DNA from: Chitinophagales bacterium
Lineage (GTDB): Bacteria > Bacteroidota > Bacteroidia > Chitinophagales > Saprospiraceae
Assembly: GCA_017303875.1 (NCBI GenBank)
Contig: JAFLBP010000009.1
Span: forward strand, 62,001-126,000
Length of the DNA stretch: 64,000 nucleotides
Reading direction: 5' to 3'
Shown: one piece after another, positions 25,190-34,596 of the stretch
Layout: each line of letters begins with the position of its first letter
Position numbering within the stretch: the stretch's first letter is position 1
Made by a program: the position numbers and the translations under genes
The notes under the pieces: generated by a model
What the model was told of the DNA's origin: nothing
Database searches by the model: none
Seen by the model: the letters and a program-made list of their open reading frames with translations, nothing else

Positions 25190-26191
25190 ATGCGTTACCT
25201 CCTTTTTCTGCTCTGCCTCCTCAGCCAAGCCCTCTCCGCCCAGGACACCTTCTCCATCGTCGCCGTAGACACGCTCACCGGCGAGGTGGGCAGCGCGGGC
25301 GCAAGTTGTCTCGACAACACGCAGTTTCCGGGCAGCGGGGGCGCGCGCATCATCAGCGATGTGCTGCCGGGCCTGGGCGTCATCCACACGCAATCGTACT
25401 GGAATACAGTCAACCAGCAAAATGCCCGCCTGAAAATGCAGGAAGGTTTGTCGCCCGACCAAATCCTCGCCTGGCTCTATGCCAACGACGCCGAAGGACT
25501 GCTCGGCCGCAACCGCCGCCAGTACGGCATTGTGCGCCTGTACAATGCCGACACCATCTATAATGCCCGCAGCGCCGCCTTCACGGGCAGCACCTGCCTC
25601 AATGAAAAAGCGCACCGCACAGGCCCGGGCTACGCCATTCAGGGCAATATCCTGATCTCCACGGCGGTACTCGACAGCATGGAGCAGCGCTACCTCAACA
25701 GCAGCGGCCCGCTTGTCGAACGCCTCATGGCCGCCCTGCAAGGCGCCAATATCCCCGGCGCCGATTCCCGCTGCCTCAGCAACGGCACCTCCTCGCTCTC
25801 GGCCTTTATCCGCGTAGCCAAACCCGGCGACCAACTGAATGACCTCTACCTCGACCTGAATGTGCCCTCGCTGCCCGCCGGCATGGAACCCATCGACTCG
25901 CTCCAACGCCTGTACAACCAGTGGCAACTGAGCGATACCCGCGCACCGAAAAACGTAAGGGCACTTGCGGTGGTATTCCCGAACCCGGCATCGGGGGGGG
26001 TGCATATTGACCTGAAAATTCCCGAAGCACAAGGCGTTTTGCTGGATTTACAAGGCCGGGCGGTTTGGCGCGGCACTTTGCGCGCCGGTTTGCAGCACAT
26101 CGGCCCGACCCTGCCTGCCGGGGTGTATACGCTGCAAATCAGCGCCCCCGACGGACAGGTCTGGCATAAGCAGGTGATTTGGCAGGAATAA
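25190..26191 (+). CDS. Secreted DUF1028 (Ntn-hydrolase-like) protein with T9SS sorting domain
   Basis: A 333-residue secreted protein. A signal peptide (about 1-17, LLSQALSAQ) precedes a DUF1028 domain (about 18-240), whose opening DTFSIVAVDTLTGEVGSAGAS and the GGARIISDVLPGLGVIHTQ block are characteristic. The last about 75 residues form a type A C-terminal type IX sorting domain (VVFPNPASGGVHIDL ... GVYTLQISAPDGQVWHKQVI). The domain predicts export through the Por secretion system and cell-surface attachment or release. The DUF1028 substrate is unknown; peptidase or amidase activity is possible from the fold. Confidence 0.88.
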   Translation: MRYLLFLLCLLSQALSAQDTFSIVAVDTLTGEVGSAGASCLDNTQFPGSGGARIISDVLPGLGVIHTQSYWNTVNQQNARLKMQEGLSPDQILAWLYANDAEGLLGRNRRQYGIVRLYNADTIYNARSAAFTGSTCLNEKAHRTGPGYAIQGNILISTAVLDSMEQRYLNSSGPLVERLMAALQGANIPGADSRCLSNGTSSLSAFIRVAKPGDQLNDLYLDLNVPSLPAGMEPIDSLQRLYNQWQLSDTRAPKNVRALAVVFPNPASGGVHIDLKIPEAQGVLLDLQGRAVWRGTLRAGLQHIGPTLPAGVYTLQISAPDGQVWHKQVIWQE

Positions 26192-26251
26192 ATCACGCGC
26201 CGCCAAAGCACAGGTATTTGATTTTGCTGCCATTTTGTCATATAAATTTTA

Positions 26252-26259
26252 TACCTTTG
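26252..26259 (+). promoter_or_regulatory. Possible -7 element of the miaB promoter
   Basis: TACCTTTG matches TAnnTTTG, 66 bases upstream of the miaB ATG. A TTTTG lies 14 bases upstream, closer than the usual 19-21, so the call is tentative. Confidence 0.3.
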
Positions 26260-26324
26260 CCCGCCATTTAAAAAGGCAGCCAAAACACCCAAACCCGAAA
26301 ACACAAAAACACTTTTAAGCACGC

Positions 26325-27758
26325 ATGTACGATAACAACCCGACACTCGAAGGTCTTAAAACAATGGATGAAGCCAGGCAGGGCAGCGTCCTGTTCAAAG
26401 AGCATTGGCAAACATCCGATGCGCCGGGCCTCAAGCGTTTTTATATTGAAAGCTACGGCTGCCAGATGAATTTCTCCGACTCGGAGATTGTCGCTTCCAT
26501 CCTCAATGAAGTGGGCTATGTGCCTACGCGCAACATGGAACAAAGCGACCTCATCCTCATCAATACCTGCTCCATCCGCGAAAAAGCCGAAGAAACCGTG
26601 CGCAAACGCCTGCGCGTGTTTGAAAACATCAAAAAAGAGCGCCCCGGCACCATGGTCGGCATCCTCGGCTGTATGGCCGAACGCTTGAAAAAGCAATGGT
26701 TAGAGGAGGAAAAACTCGTTGATCTTGTCGTCGGCCCCGATGCTTACCGAGACCTGCCCAACCTCATCGGCGCTGCCGAAGACGGCAACCGTATGGTCAA
26801 CGTGATCCTCAGCCGCGAAGAAACATATGCCGACATCAGTCCGGTGCGCCTCAACACCAACGGCATCACGGCCTTTATCAGCATCATGCGCGGCTGCGAC
26901 AACATGTGCTCCTTCTGCGTAGTGCCCTTCACCCGCGGCCGCGAGCGCTCGCGCGACCCCTTCAGCGTTGTTGCGGAAGCCGCCGACCTGTTCGCACAAA
27001 ATTATCGCGAAGTCACGCTGCTTGGCCAAAACGTGGACTCCTACAAGTGGGAAAACCCTGATACGGGCGAAAAAACAGACTTCGCCGACCTGCTGGCGAT
27101 GGTCGCGCAAGTCAGTCCGCTGCTGCGCGTGCGTTTCAGCACCAGTCACCCCAAAGACATGGACGACAAGGTGCTGCACACCATGGCCCAACACCATAAT
27201 ATTTGCAAATACATCCACCTGCCGGTGCAGTCGGGCAACAGCCGCGTGCTGGAACTGATGAACCGCACCTACGACCGCGCGTGGTACATGAACCGCATCG
27301 AGGCCATCCGCCAAATTATTCCCGATTGCGCGGTATCGAGCGACATTATCGCCGGGTTCTGCACGGAAACCGAGGAGGAACACCAGGACACGCTGAGCAT
27401 GATCGAGTGGGCGAATTACAGCATGTCGTACATGTTCTTTTACTCCGAGCGGCCGGGCACTTTGGCGGCCCGCAAATACGCCGATGATATTCCGGAGGAG
27501 GTAAAAAAACGCCGCCTCAATGAGATTATCCGCCTGCAAACCGCCGTCAGTTTGCGCCATAACCAGGCCGACATCGGCAAAACCTTTGAAGTATTGATTG
27601 AGGGCGACAGCCGCAAATCCGATCAGGATTTTGCGGGCCGCAACTCACAGAATAAAATGGTGGTTTTCCCCAAGCGGGAGGGCCTCCGCCCCGGCGATTA
27701 CGCGCAGGTACGCATCAAGGATGCCACGAGCGCTACCTTGCTGGGCGAGCTGGTGTAA
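26325..27758 (+). CDS. miaB: tRNA-2-methylthio-N6-isopentenyladenosine synthase MiaB
   Basis: A 477-residue radical-SAM methylthiotransferase that modifies A37 of tRNAs. The order is an N-terminal UPF0004 domain ([15 protein letters not shown]; three cluster cysteines in YGCQMN, NTCSIR and LGCMAE), the radical-SAM core with the CDNMCSFC motif (about residue 190), and a C-terminal TRAM domain (about 415-477, [11 protein letters not shown] ... [20 protein letters not shown]). Motifs and length are normal. The N-terminal extension of about 40 residues before the first domain is common in Bacteroidota. Confidence 0.96.
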   Translation: MYDNNPTLEGLKTMDEARQGSVLFKEHWQTSDAPGLKRFYIESYGCQMNFSDSEIVASILNEVGYVPTRNMEQSDLILINTCSIREKAEETVRKRLRVFENIKKERPGTMVGILGCMAERLKKQWLEEEKLVDLVVGPDAYRDLPNLIGAAEDGNRMVNVILSREETYADISPVRLNTNGITAFISIMRGCDNMCSFCVVPFTRGRERSRDPFSVVAEAADLFAQNYREVTLLGQNVDSYKWENPDTGEKTDFADLLAMVAQVSPLLRVRFSTSHPKDMDDKVLHTMAQHHNICKYIHLPVQSGNSRVLELMNRTYDRAWYMNRIEAIRQIIPDCAVSSDIIAGFCTETEEEHQDTLSMIEWANYSMSYMFFYSERPGTLAARKYADDIPEEVKKRRLNEIIRLQTAVSLRHNQADIGKTFEVLIEGDSRKSDQDFAGRNSQNKMVVFPKREGLRPGDYAQVRIKDATSATLLGELV

Positions 27759-27901
27759 AAGCCGGTTCAGCTTGTTCCTTGACAGCTTTGGGGCAGTTTA
27801 TTACGCCTGCTTGTTAATTCCCGACGAATGCTCATTTGGGGGCAGTTGCCGGGATATGTTTTTTGAGTTTTGTGGTGTTCTTTTGTAAAAATTTAAAAAA
27901 C

Positions 27902-28624
27902 ATGAAACAGACATTCAAAATCTTGCTACTGTTATTTGGCTTTACACAAGCCTTGCATGCACAAAAAAACGAAACGGAAAAATTCATGCGTGTATATGTC
28001 GGCGCTGAATTATCCCCATCCGTAAAACCTGACATTTTAGTGCGCGATAGTTTTGCATATGCAATCTCGACCGTAACTGATCGGGCTTTGAAAGGATACC
28101 TCGGTATTGCTTTTGGAGCCGAAAAAGAGCATATTTATTGGGAAATTGGCGCAGGATACGCAGGAAAAATACGCAGTCAGGCTGCTGATTTTTCAAACTT
28201 ACCCGGTACGGGCAGCAATGCCATTGTGCGTTACCAAAATTACAGCGCCCAAATTTTTGGCGAATTTGGATTTAGATTTCCCACGGAAGCACCCACCCGA
28301 TGGACACCCGGAATTGGTTTTTTCGGGCGTTTGCAAGGACAATGGTACGATGCAGAAAGCTATACGAGTGTTTTGCCCGCTGCAACTCGTACATGGGCAG
28401 GAGGGCAATTGGGCTTTACACCACGCCTCGCATTTGCGGCAAACGAAAAGCTGGAACTGGATTTGAGTCTGCCATTTCAATTGTTGCAGGTAAAATACGA
28501 TCATTCAAACCTGAACAGACCTGATCTGACCCCTTCGCAAAATACCAACAATATCCTGAGCTTTGATATTCCGCTCTTTTTGCAAATACGCGTAGGCGCA
28601 AAGTTTAGGATTAATCAACACTAA
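27902..28624 (+). CDS. Outer-membrane-like beta protein, paralogue 1
   Basis: A 240-residue secreted protein with a signal peptide (MKQTFKILLLLFGFTQALHAQ) and alternating hydrophobic/polar strands, as in small beta-barrel outer membrane proteins. The last part, LQVKYDHSNLNRPDLTPSQN then LQIRVGAKFRI, aligns with the ends of the two following genes. No named family is recognised. The ATG at 27902 is chosen because it gives a clean signal peptide; the frame is open upstream but would add 22 unlikely residues. Confidence 0.68.
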   Translation: MKQTFKILLLLFGFTQALHAQKNETEKFMRVYVGAELSPSVKPDILVRDSFAYAISTVTDRALKGYLGIAFGAEKEHIYWEIGAGYAGKIRSQAADFSNLPGTGSNAIVRYQNYSAQIFGEFGFRFPTEAPTRWTPGIGFFGRLQGQWYDAESYTSVLPAATRTWAGGQLGFTPRLAFAANEKLELDLSLPFQLLQVKYDHSNLNRPDLTPSQNTNNILSFDIPLFLQIRVGAKFRINQH

Positions 28625-28680
28625 TGGGTAAAATCCAATGGATTCAAATGGACACTTATCTAATGCAAAAAAGATAACTC

Positions 28681-29466
28681 ATGAATATTTACGCTTCACC
28701 CCTTTTGCTTTTGGGGCTTATAGCTGTTACAGGCGTTTATGGTCAATCAAACAAAGACAGCTATTTTCAGCTTTATCTGGGCTGGGAAAAAGGCGAAGAA
28801 ATGAGACCATATGCTTTTGTAATTGAAAGTGGAAAATCTTGGGAAATTATTGCGGGTATAAAAAAAACATATCGACCCGTAGTTCAGCTTGCCATTGTGC
28901 AAATGAAGAAAAAAACTTATTGGGAAGGTAGCTTGCGCTATACAGGTCAACTGGCGCCCAAGCGAAAGTCATTTCCAGCCTTTACAGGTTTTTCTCCAAA
29001 TATAACTGAAGCACCATATGCCGAGTACGTAAATCGTCAATTTGAAATGCGATTTGAAAAAGGTTGGAGTATTGCGGAAAAATATTTGAGAAAAGTAAAA
29101 CCTTATCTTGGGATACATCTTATCGGACAAGGAAATATTTACTCATCAGAATGCTCTTTAAGTGATGTAACAGCTTATCAAAACAGGAATTTTCACGTGT
29201 ATGCGGGTATTACGCCAAAAATTTTAATACCCTTTCGTGATAACTATAATGTTGACATTAGTATACCTTTAAATTTTATGCGCTTAAATTACTGGTATGG
29301 ATTTAAAAACGACACAAGCATTCCTCGTGAAAATCAGGATTATTCACATTTTGAATATTATATACAACCTATACAAACTCAATTTCGCTTAGGAATTGGT
29401 TGGAAATTCTCCAAAAAACGCCCAAAAACTAATCCCGATTCATCTAAAAAATCAAAACCATGTTGA
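28681..29466 (+). CDS. Outer-membrane-like beta protein, paralogue 2
   Basis: A 261-residue protein with a signal peptide (residues 1-21, ending VTGVYGQ) and the pattern of a small beta-barrel. The mature start FQLYLGWEKGEEMRPYAFVI resembles the start of paralogue 3 (LRLYFGMEAANIVRPLEF). The C-terminal part MRLNYWYGFKNDTSIPRENQ and TQFRLGIGWKF corresponds to the same region in the neighbours. The gene is more AT-rich than its flanking paralogues. It overlaps the next gene by 7 bases. Confidence 0.68.
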   Translation: MNIYASPLLLLGLIAVTGVYGQSNKDSYFQLYLGWEKGEEMRPYAFVIESGKSWEIIAGIKKTYRPVVQLAIVQMKKKTYWEGSLRYTGQLAPKRKSFPAFTGFSPNITEAPYAEYVNRQFEMRFEKGWSIAEKYLRKVKPYLGIHLIGQGNIYSSECSLSDVTAYQNRNFHVYAGITPKILIPFRDNYNVDISIPLNFMRLNYWYGFKNDTSIPRENQDYSHFEYYIQPIQTQFRLGIGWKFSKKRPKTNPDSSKKSKPC

Positions 29467-30197
29467 AAAAAAACATACTCTGCATGTTGTTTGTGGTCGC
29501 TGCGGCCCGGGTGCTGGCCCAGCAGCCCGGCTCCAGCCTCCGCCTGTACTTCGGTATGGAAGCCGCCAACATCGTCCGGCCGCTGGAATTCCGCGAACAA
29601 GGCATCCTGAAAGCCTTGAGTATTCGGGATGTGACGGAGGCAAGGCCCGTGCTCGCATTGGCCTATATGCATACCCTGAAAACAGGCCGTTATTTTGAAG
29701 CAGGCATTCGCTACGACGGTCCGATAGACGGGAATCGGGCTTTTATATCCAGAAATATATTCGCCTCCATTCTGGATACCCCACTCGTCAATTATGCAAA
29801 CAGAACCATGCAATTGCACCTGGAAACCGGGCGCGGATTTAAGGTGATCGGGCGTAAATTGAAACCTTATTTAGGCGGATTTTTGCGCTACTCTGTTAAT
29901 AATTTCGACATGAAATCACAAGACCCGGCATTTTTCAGTGAAGAACGCCGGTATTACGATATACAATTCGGCCTGACACCTCGTTTTTCGCTGCCCTTGG
30001 GCAAACGTTTTGACCTCAACGTCAGCATGCCGGTGCAACTCTTTCAGATGCGCTTCGACTATAGCAAAATTGACAATCCTGCGTTGACGCCTGCACAACA
30101 GGAAAACACAACGTTCGATTTCGGTGCATTATACCCCCTGGCGCAATTTCGCGTCGGACTCGGCTGGCAATTAAATAAGCCCGCCGCAGATGAGTAA
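29460..30197 (+). CDS. Outer-membrane-like beta protein, paralogue 3
   Basis: A 245-residue protein with a signal peptide (LFVVAAARVLAQ) and beta-rich body. The C-terminal segment MRFDYSKIDNPALTPAQQEN followed by AQFRVGLGWQL matches paralogue 1 in spacing and key residues, which supports tandem duplication. It ends 9 bases before the sigma54-type activator, so the gene cluster may be co-transcribed with it. Function unknown; a surface structure or porin-like role is possible. Confidence 0.7.
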   Translation: MLKKNILCMLFVVAAARVLAQQPGSSLRLYFGMEAANIVRPLEFREQGILKALSIRDVTEARPVLALAYMHTLKTGRYFEAGIRYDGPIDGNRAFISRNIFASILDTPLVNYANRTMQLHLETGRGFKVIGRKLKPYLGGFLRYSVNNFDMKSQDPAFFSEERRYYDIQFGLTPRFSLPLGKRFDLNVSMPVQLFQMRFDYSKIDNPALTPAQQENTTFDFGALYPLAQFRVGLGWQLNKPAADE

Positions 30198-30206
30198 ACT
30201 TTAAAA

Positions 30207-31526
30207 GTGACTGTGGCAAACAACAACTTACAATCCATTAAAGCGCGTTTCGGCATCATCGGTAATGCCCCGCAACTCGACGCCGCCCTTGAAACGGCGG
30301 TACGCGTGGCGCCAACCGACCTAACCGTGCTCATTACCGGCGAGAGCGGGGTGGGGAAGGAGGCTTTTTCCAAAATCATCCACGCCCTCAGCGCGCGCAA
30401 ACACAATGAATTTATCGCCGTCAACTGCGGCGCTATCCCCGAAGGCACCATCAATTCCGAACTGTTCGGCCATGAAAAAGGCTCCTTTACCGGCGCCATC
30501 GGCGACCGAAAAGGTTATTTTGAAACCTGCAACGGCGGCACCATTTTTTTGGATGAAATCGGGGAAATGCCGCTCGATACACAAGCCTACCTGCTGCGCG
30601 TGCTCGAATCGGGTGAATTTATCCGCGTGGGCGCATCCAAAGTGCAACGCACAGATGTGCGCGTGATCGCCGCCACCAATGTCAACCTCGAACAACGGGT
30701 GCGACAGGGCAAATTCCGCGAAGACCTCTTTTACCGCCTCAATACGGTGCCCATTCGCGTGCCTGCCCTGCACGAACGCAGCAACGATATTCCGCCCCTT
30801 TTTCGCAAATTCGCCTCCGATTTTGCCGAAAAATACCGCCACGACTCCATCCGCCTCGATGATCGCGCCGAACTCGTCCTGCAACGCTACCGCTGGCCGG
30901 GTAATATCCGCGAGCTGAAAAATGTAGCCGAACAACTCTCCATCCTTTCCGAAGACCGGCTCATTACCGCCGAAGACCTCGCCGAACGGATGCCCCAGCT
31001 GCTCAACCGCAACCTGCCTGTGCCCGCCGACAACGAGCAACACAATGGCAGCGGCGGCCGACAGGATTTCAGCGAGCGCGAACTGCTCTACAAGGTGCTG
31101 TTCGATATGAAAAACGACCTGAACGACCTCAAGGCGCTCATCGCCGAGCTGGTGCGCAGCAATAACCTCCGCATGCCCGATCTGGGCCACCTGCGCACCC
31201 TCCAATCGGCCCTGCCCAGTGGCAGTTTTCAGGTAAACACGCCCGTAGCCCATCCTTCTGATTTTGAGGAGCAAAGCCACAATACCTATTATCAGGATGA
31301 ACCGCTGCATTCTTCCCGACCCATTATCATCGAATCGGGTAAAAATAACGGCGGCTACGACAAAAGTGAAGTGGAAGACTCTCCGCTGGCAATGGATGAA
31401 ATCGAAAAAGAAGCCATCCGCCGCGCCCTCAAAAAATACAGCGGCCGCCGCAAGGAAGCCGCCGAAGAACTGCGCATTTCCGAACGCACCCTCTATCGCA
31501 AAATCAAACAGTACAACCTCCAGTGA
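30207..31526 (+). CDS. Sigma54-interacting transcriptional activator with Fis-type HTH
   Basis: A 439-residue AAA+ activator. Walker A is GESGVGKE (about residues 47-54), the sigma54 contact loop reads GSFTGA (about 96), Walker B follows in GGTIFLDEIGEMPLDTQAYL, and VIAATN is sensor 1. A Fis-type helix-turn-helix is at the C-terminus (IRRALKKYSGRRKEAAEELR ... ERTLYRKIKQY). There is no receiver, GAF or PAS domain at the N-terminus, so activity is probably controlled in trans. The start is a GTG. The region of about 90 residues before the HTH is glutamine/serine-rich linker. Confidence 0.92.
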   Translation: MTVANNNLQSIKARFGIIGNAPQLDAALETAVRVAPTDLTVLITGESGVGKEAFSKIIHALSARKHNEFIAVNCGAIPEGTINSELFGHEKGSFTGAIGDRKGYFETCNGGTIFLDEIGEMPLDTQAYLLRVLESGEFIRVGASKVQRTDVRVIAATNVNLEQRVRQGKFREDLFYRLNTVPIRVPALHERSNDIPPLFRKFASDFAEKYRHDSIRLDDRAELVLQRYRWPGNIRELKNVAEQLSILSEDRLITAEDLAERMPQLLNRNLPVPADNEQHNGSGGRQDFSERELLYKVLFDMKNDLNDLKALIAELVRSNNLRMPDLGHLRTLQSALPSGSFQVNTPVAHPSDFEEQSHNTYYQDEPLHSSRPIIIESGKNNGGYDKSEVEDSPLAMDEIEKEAIRRALKKYSGRRKEAAEELRISERTLYRKIKQYNLQ

Positions 31527-31591
31527 AACAGACCGGGATTTGGAGGTTTACAGGATGGATTGTTTTTTGATTTTCAATGGATTGTAACACA

Positions 31592-31921
31592 ATGACTGCT
31601 TTAAGACGATACTTACCCCTGCTGCTTGTCGGACTGAGCGCCTGCGCCCCCGATGCACCCGCACCCAGGCGCAACGATACGCCTCGCCCGCCCGACGGGA
31701 TGGCGGTTTTTCGCCAGCAGTGCATTACCTGCCATGGGGCCGACGGCAAATTGGGCCTCAACGGCGCCAAAGACCTCAGCGCTTCCCTGCTCAGTAAAGA
31801 CGAACGCATACAGGTCATCACCCACGGACGCAACCTGATGCAGCCCTTTGAGAAAATCCTCAGTCCGGAAGAAATACAGGCTGTCGCCGAGTACACGCTC
31901 AGCCTGAAAACGCAACAATAA
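31592..31921 (+). CDS. Single-haem cytochrome c lipoprotein
   Basis: A 109-residue protein with a lipobox (LLLVGLSAC) after a short signal, so it is predicted to be an outer- or inner-membrane lipoprotein. One haem site CITCH is present (about residue 46), and the methionine of NLMQPFEKIL is the likely distal axial ligand. This is the compact class I cytochrome c/CccA type. It is followed 5 bases later by the SDR epimerase gene. A role in the respiratory chain is likely, but the partners are not in the window. Confidence 0.85.
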   Translation: MTALRRYLPLLLVGLSACAPDAPAPRRNDTPRPPDGMAVFRQQCITCHGADGKLGLNGAKDLSASLLSKDERIQVITHGRNLMQPFEKILSPEEIQAVAEYTLSLKTQQ

Positions 31922-31926
31922 GCAAC

Positions 31927-32946
31927 ATGAAACAGGATGCTTTGGTGCTCGTCAGCGGCGGCACCGGATTTTTAGGCGCCTATGTCCTGCGCCAACTCTT
32001 GCGCGCAGGCTGGCGCGTGCGTGCGATGCGCCGTGAGAACAGTCCCATGGACTTAGTGGCCGACATCGCCGATCAGGTGGAATGGGTGATCGCCGACGTG
32101 ACCGACATCCCGGCCCTCGAAGCAGCGTTTGAAGGCGTCACGCATGTATGCCATTGCGCGGCCAAGGTTTCCTTTCACCCGCGCGATGTGCGCCGCATGC
32201 GCCAGGTCAATATCGAAGGGACGGCCAATATGGCCAATCTGGCGATGGATTTCGGGGTGAAAAAATTTGTGCATGTCAGCAGCATCGCGGCGCTGGGCCG
32301 CAGCAAAGAACGCTTAGAACTGCACGAAAACCTGAAGTGGGTGGAAAGTCCCGATACCTCGCAATACGCCCTGAGCAAATACCAGAGCGAACTGGAGGTT
32401 TGGCGTGCCCATGCCGAAGGACTGCCTGTAGCCATCGTGAACCCGGCCATCATCCTCGGCAGCGGTTTCTGGAACGACGGCTCCGCCAAATTTTTCAAGC
32501 AAATCAACGACGGCCTGAAATTCAGTCCGACCGGCCGCAGCGGCTTTGTGGATGTGCGCGACGTGGCACGCTTCATGGTGTTGCTGCTCGACAGCGACAT
32601 CTCCGGGGAGCGTTATGTGCTTTGCGGTGCGAATGTGCTGTACCGCGACTTTTTCAAGCAAATTGCAGCAAATTTGGGCAAAAAAGCGCCACCGATCACG
32701 GTTACGCCCCTGTTGGCCGAAGTGGCCTGGCGGGTGGAATGGCTCAAGGAAAAGATCCTCGGCATCGACCCGATCGTGACCCGCGAGAGCGCGCGCGCCA
32801 GCGTATCGCAATATACTTACCTGAATGATAAATCGCGCAGCGTGTTCAACTTCGAGTACCTGCCATTTGAACAAACCATCCGCGAGACGGCCGAGCAGTT
32901 TAAAGCGTGTTTGGCAAGTGGAGAAAAGGCGGCGGTGCTCAGTTAG
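31927..32946 (+). CDS. NAD(P)-dependent epimerase/dehydratase (extended SDR)
   Basis: A 339-residue extended short-chain dehydrogenase. The Rossmann nucleotide loop is VSGGTGFLGAYVLRQLL (about residues 9-25), HCAAKVSFHP marks the substrate pocket strand, and the catalytic YxxxK is YALSK (about 143-147). It resembles dihydroflavonol-4-reductase/3-beta-HSD-like members that act on sugar, lipid or aldehyde substrates; the substrate cannot be named. It begins 5 bases after the cytochrome gene. Its 3' end is 48 bases from the IS4 element. Confidence 0.87.
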   Translation: MKQDALVLVSGGTGFLGAYVLRQLLRAGWRVRAMRRENSPMDLVADIADQVEWVIADVTDIPALEAAFEGVTHVCHCAAKVSFHPRDVRRMRQVNIEGTANMANLAMDFGVKKFVHVSSIAALGRSKERLELHENLKWVESPDTSQYALSKYQSELEVWRAHAEGLPVAIVNPAIILGSGFWNDGSAKFFKQINDGLKFSPTGRSGFVDVRDVARFMVLLLDSDISGERYVLCGANVLYRDFFKQIAANLGKKAPPITVTPLLAEVAWRVEWLKEKILGIDPIVTRESARASVSQYTYLNDKSRSVFNFEYLPFEQTIRETAEQFKACLASGEKAAVLS

Positions 32947-32993
32947 CAGTTAGCAGTCAGCAGTGAACAGTTATCAGGGTTATTGCTCTTGAG

Positions 32994-33072
32994 ATCAATT
33001 TCCCGCAGATTGTTTCCTTCGTGTTCCCTACGTTTACTAAACTTTGAAAGTCTTTTGATTACCCACAGAATA
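32994..33072 (+). repeat. Left long inverted end of the IS4 element
   Basis: 79 bases, the inverted complement of 34518-34596 with a single mismatch in the centre (CTTTGAAAG against CTTTCAAAG). Its outermost bases ATTTCCCGCAGATT are also the start of the dyad elements at 51.9 kb, and its core CGTTTACTAAACTTTGAAAG resembles the stem-loop at 48.87 kb. Confidence 0.9.
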
Positions 33073-33074
33073 GT

Positions 33075-34487
33075 TCATTCAGTTCTTTGATAGAATAACA
33101 AATATGCGTCCAACAGAATTTGGAGTTGTTGCACGGCTCTGCTGAGGATTTTTAGCCCTGGCACAGGCTGCCGCTTTGAAGGTATAAAGCCACCTAGTTG
33201 TCCCAGCACAACGCAGTACTCAAGCATTGTTGGCTGTTTTTGAGGATCATAGGCAATGGAAGAGCTTATTTTTGAATTCGCGTATTGGTAAAGCACTTTG
33301 TGTTGGATTGGGGTTATTCCAGCCTCATAGATAGGGAGATTGGGGTTTTGTTGAGCTAAATAACGAATTTTGAACACATTGAACGCGGCGGTGCTGTAAG
33401 CGCTTATGGCATTTTGTATTCGGTGGCTTGTTTCGAGTTGCAGTTCCTCAATGTCGGCCCCTCCGCTCTTGAGCAGGAAATGAAAGCGTTCGATGAGCCA
33501 ACGGATAGTGTAGTAACGGATGATGAGCGTGGCATCCTCGAGGGTATGCACGGGCAAAGTAGTTAAAAGCACCCAGTGGACTGCCTTTTTGATGTTGTCG
33601 GGCGGGTCGATTTCCTTGGCTTCAATGGCGAAGAGTTCAATAGCAGCCAGGTGTTTTTTGCGGGGCAGGGTTTTGTCCAACTTCAGAGCAGTTTTGCAAA
33701 ATCGCAGTTCCACGGTAGCCTCCCTTTGCTCAAGGGTTTGGGGATCGTGAAGCCTTACTTTGTAAATGCCCTGGACGGCCTGTTTTGACAACATCGGATA
33801 GAGGTTGCTAGACTTATCCTCCAGTTTGCGGTTGTGCTTGGAGCGAACCACAAAATGCATCCGTTCACAAGTGCGGCCCAGGAATAACTCCATGATATCC
33901 GATTCTCGGTCAGCCACATAAACCACTTCCAAGTCCGGATTTTGTTCGCAAAGGGACTGTCCCGACAAGAAATGTTCGAGCCAGCGAAAACTTTCCTTGT
34001 CCTCGAAGGGGACGGATTGGCGCTCGGCAGACTTGCCAAAGTCCTCGTCAATCCTTACGTGATGGCTTTGATCCAATAGGCCCATCGGAACCCCATCGGT
34101 ACGGACAATCATGGAATTGTGCGTTCTTAGACCTCGGCGAAAAGGATAGTTGAGTGGGCCAAGCGATTGGCGCGAGCGCTTCCTGCTGAAGTCAAACTCC
34201 ACGGTGTCGCTCAATTGGAGCAACCGTTGTTTGCCACAATTCTGTAACGCTGGCATGATCTCAGCCCAATGTGACTTTATCATCATCTTTGGCAAAACGC
34301 TTTTGTTGTCAAAAAATCGGTAAACGGCCTTGGTGGAAGCACGGGTCTGAAACACACTTGGCAAGGTACTCTTTAATCTGTTTTCCAATTGACCACAGAT
34401 CATTTGAAAACGTCTTCTAAGCCGCGTATCACCAAATGATTCACCCGAAAGTTGACGCTCTGAATATTTGATCCTCATCTGAATCAA
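33075..34487 (-). CDS. IS4-family DDE transposase
   Basis: A 470-residue transposase. The first catalytic aspartate is probably in LSDTVEFDF (about residue 95), the second in VVYVADRESDIMEL (about 190), and the third acid lies in the YREK signature YYTIRWLIERFHFLLKSG (Y-x2-R-x3-E-x6-K), diagnostic for IS4. The N-terminus includes the DNA-binding region found in the IS4 family (GDTRLRRRFQMICGQLENRL). The reading frame is complete, so the element may be active. It begins and ends just inside the inverted ends. Confidence 0.93.
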   Translation of the reverse strand: MIQMRIKYSERQLSGESFGDTRLRRRFQMICGQLENRLKSTLPSVFQTRASTKAVYRFFDNKSVLPKMMIKSHWAEIMPALQNCGKQRLLQLSDTVEFDFSRKRSRQSLGPLNYPFRRGLRTHNSMIVRTDGVPMGLLDQSHHVRIDEDFGKSAERQSVPFEDKESFRWLEHFLSGQSLCEQNPDLEVVYVADRESDIMELFLGRTCERMHFVVRSKHNRKLEDKSSNLYPMLSKQAVQGIYKVRLHDPQTLEQREATVELRFCKTALKLDKTLPRKKHLAAIELFAIEAKEIDPPDNIKKAVHWVLLTTLPVHTLEDATLIIRYYTIRWLIERFHFLLKSGGADIEELQLETSHRIQNAISAYSTAAFNVFKIRYLAQQNPNLPIYEAGITPIQHKVLYQYANSKISSSIAYDPQKQPTMLEYCVVLGQLGGFIPSKRQPVPGLKILSRAVQQLQILLDAYLLFYQRTE

Positions 34488-34517
34488 GCATATTTGTTAC
34501 ATGTCAAAGAACAAAGT

Positions 34518-34596
34518 TATTCTGTGGGTAATCAAAAGACTTTGAAAGTTTAGTAAACGTAGGGAACACGAAGGAAACAATCTGCGGGAAATTGAT
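34518..34596 (-). repeat. Right long inverted end of the IS4 element
   Basis: The inverted copy of the left end with one mismatch. The outer border is followed by a GC-rich stretch (34597-34736) of about 140 bases between the IS and the zorB-like stop codon. I see no gene in that stretch. Confidence 0.9.

Larger units (their letters stand above)
32994..34596. mobile_element. IS4-family insertion sequence with 79-bp inverted ends
   Basis: The element of 1603 bases is bounded by inverted repeats at 32994-33072 and 34518-34596 that match over 79 bases with one mismatch. It carries one intact IS4-type transposase on the - strand. A second, imperfect inner inverted repeat (TTCTTTGA...ACAAATATGC) follows each long arm and may be the true IS terminus. 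No convincing target-site duplication is visible outside the long arms; a 4-bp AATT is possible but lies inside a palindrome. The element separates the SDR gene from the Zorya-like operon. Confidence 0.85.
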
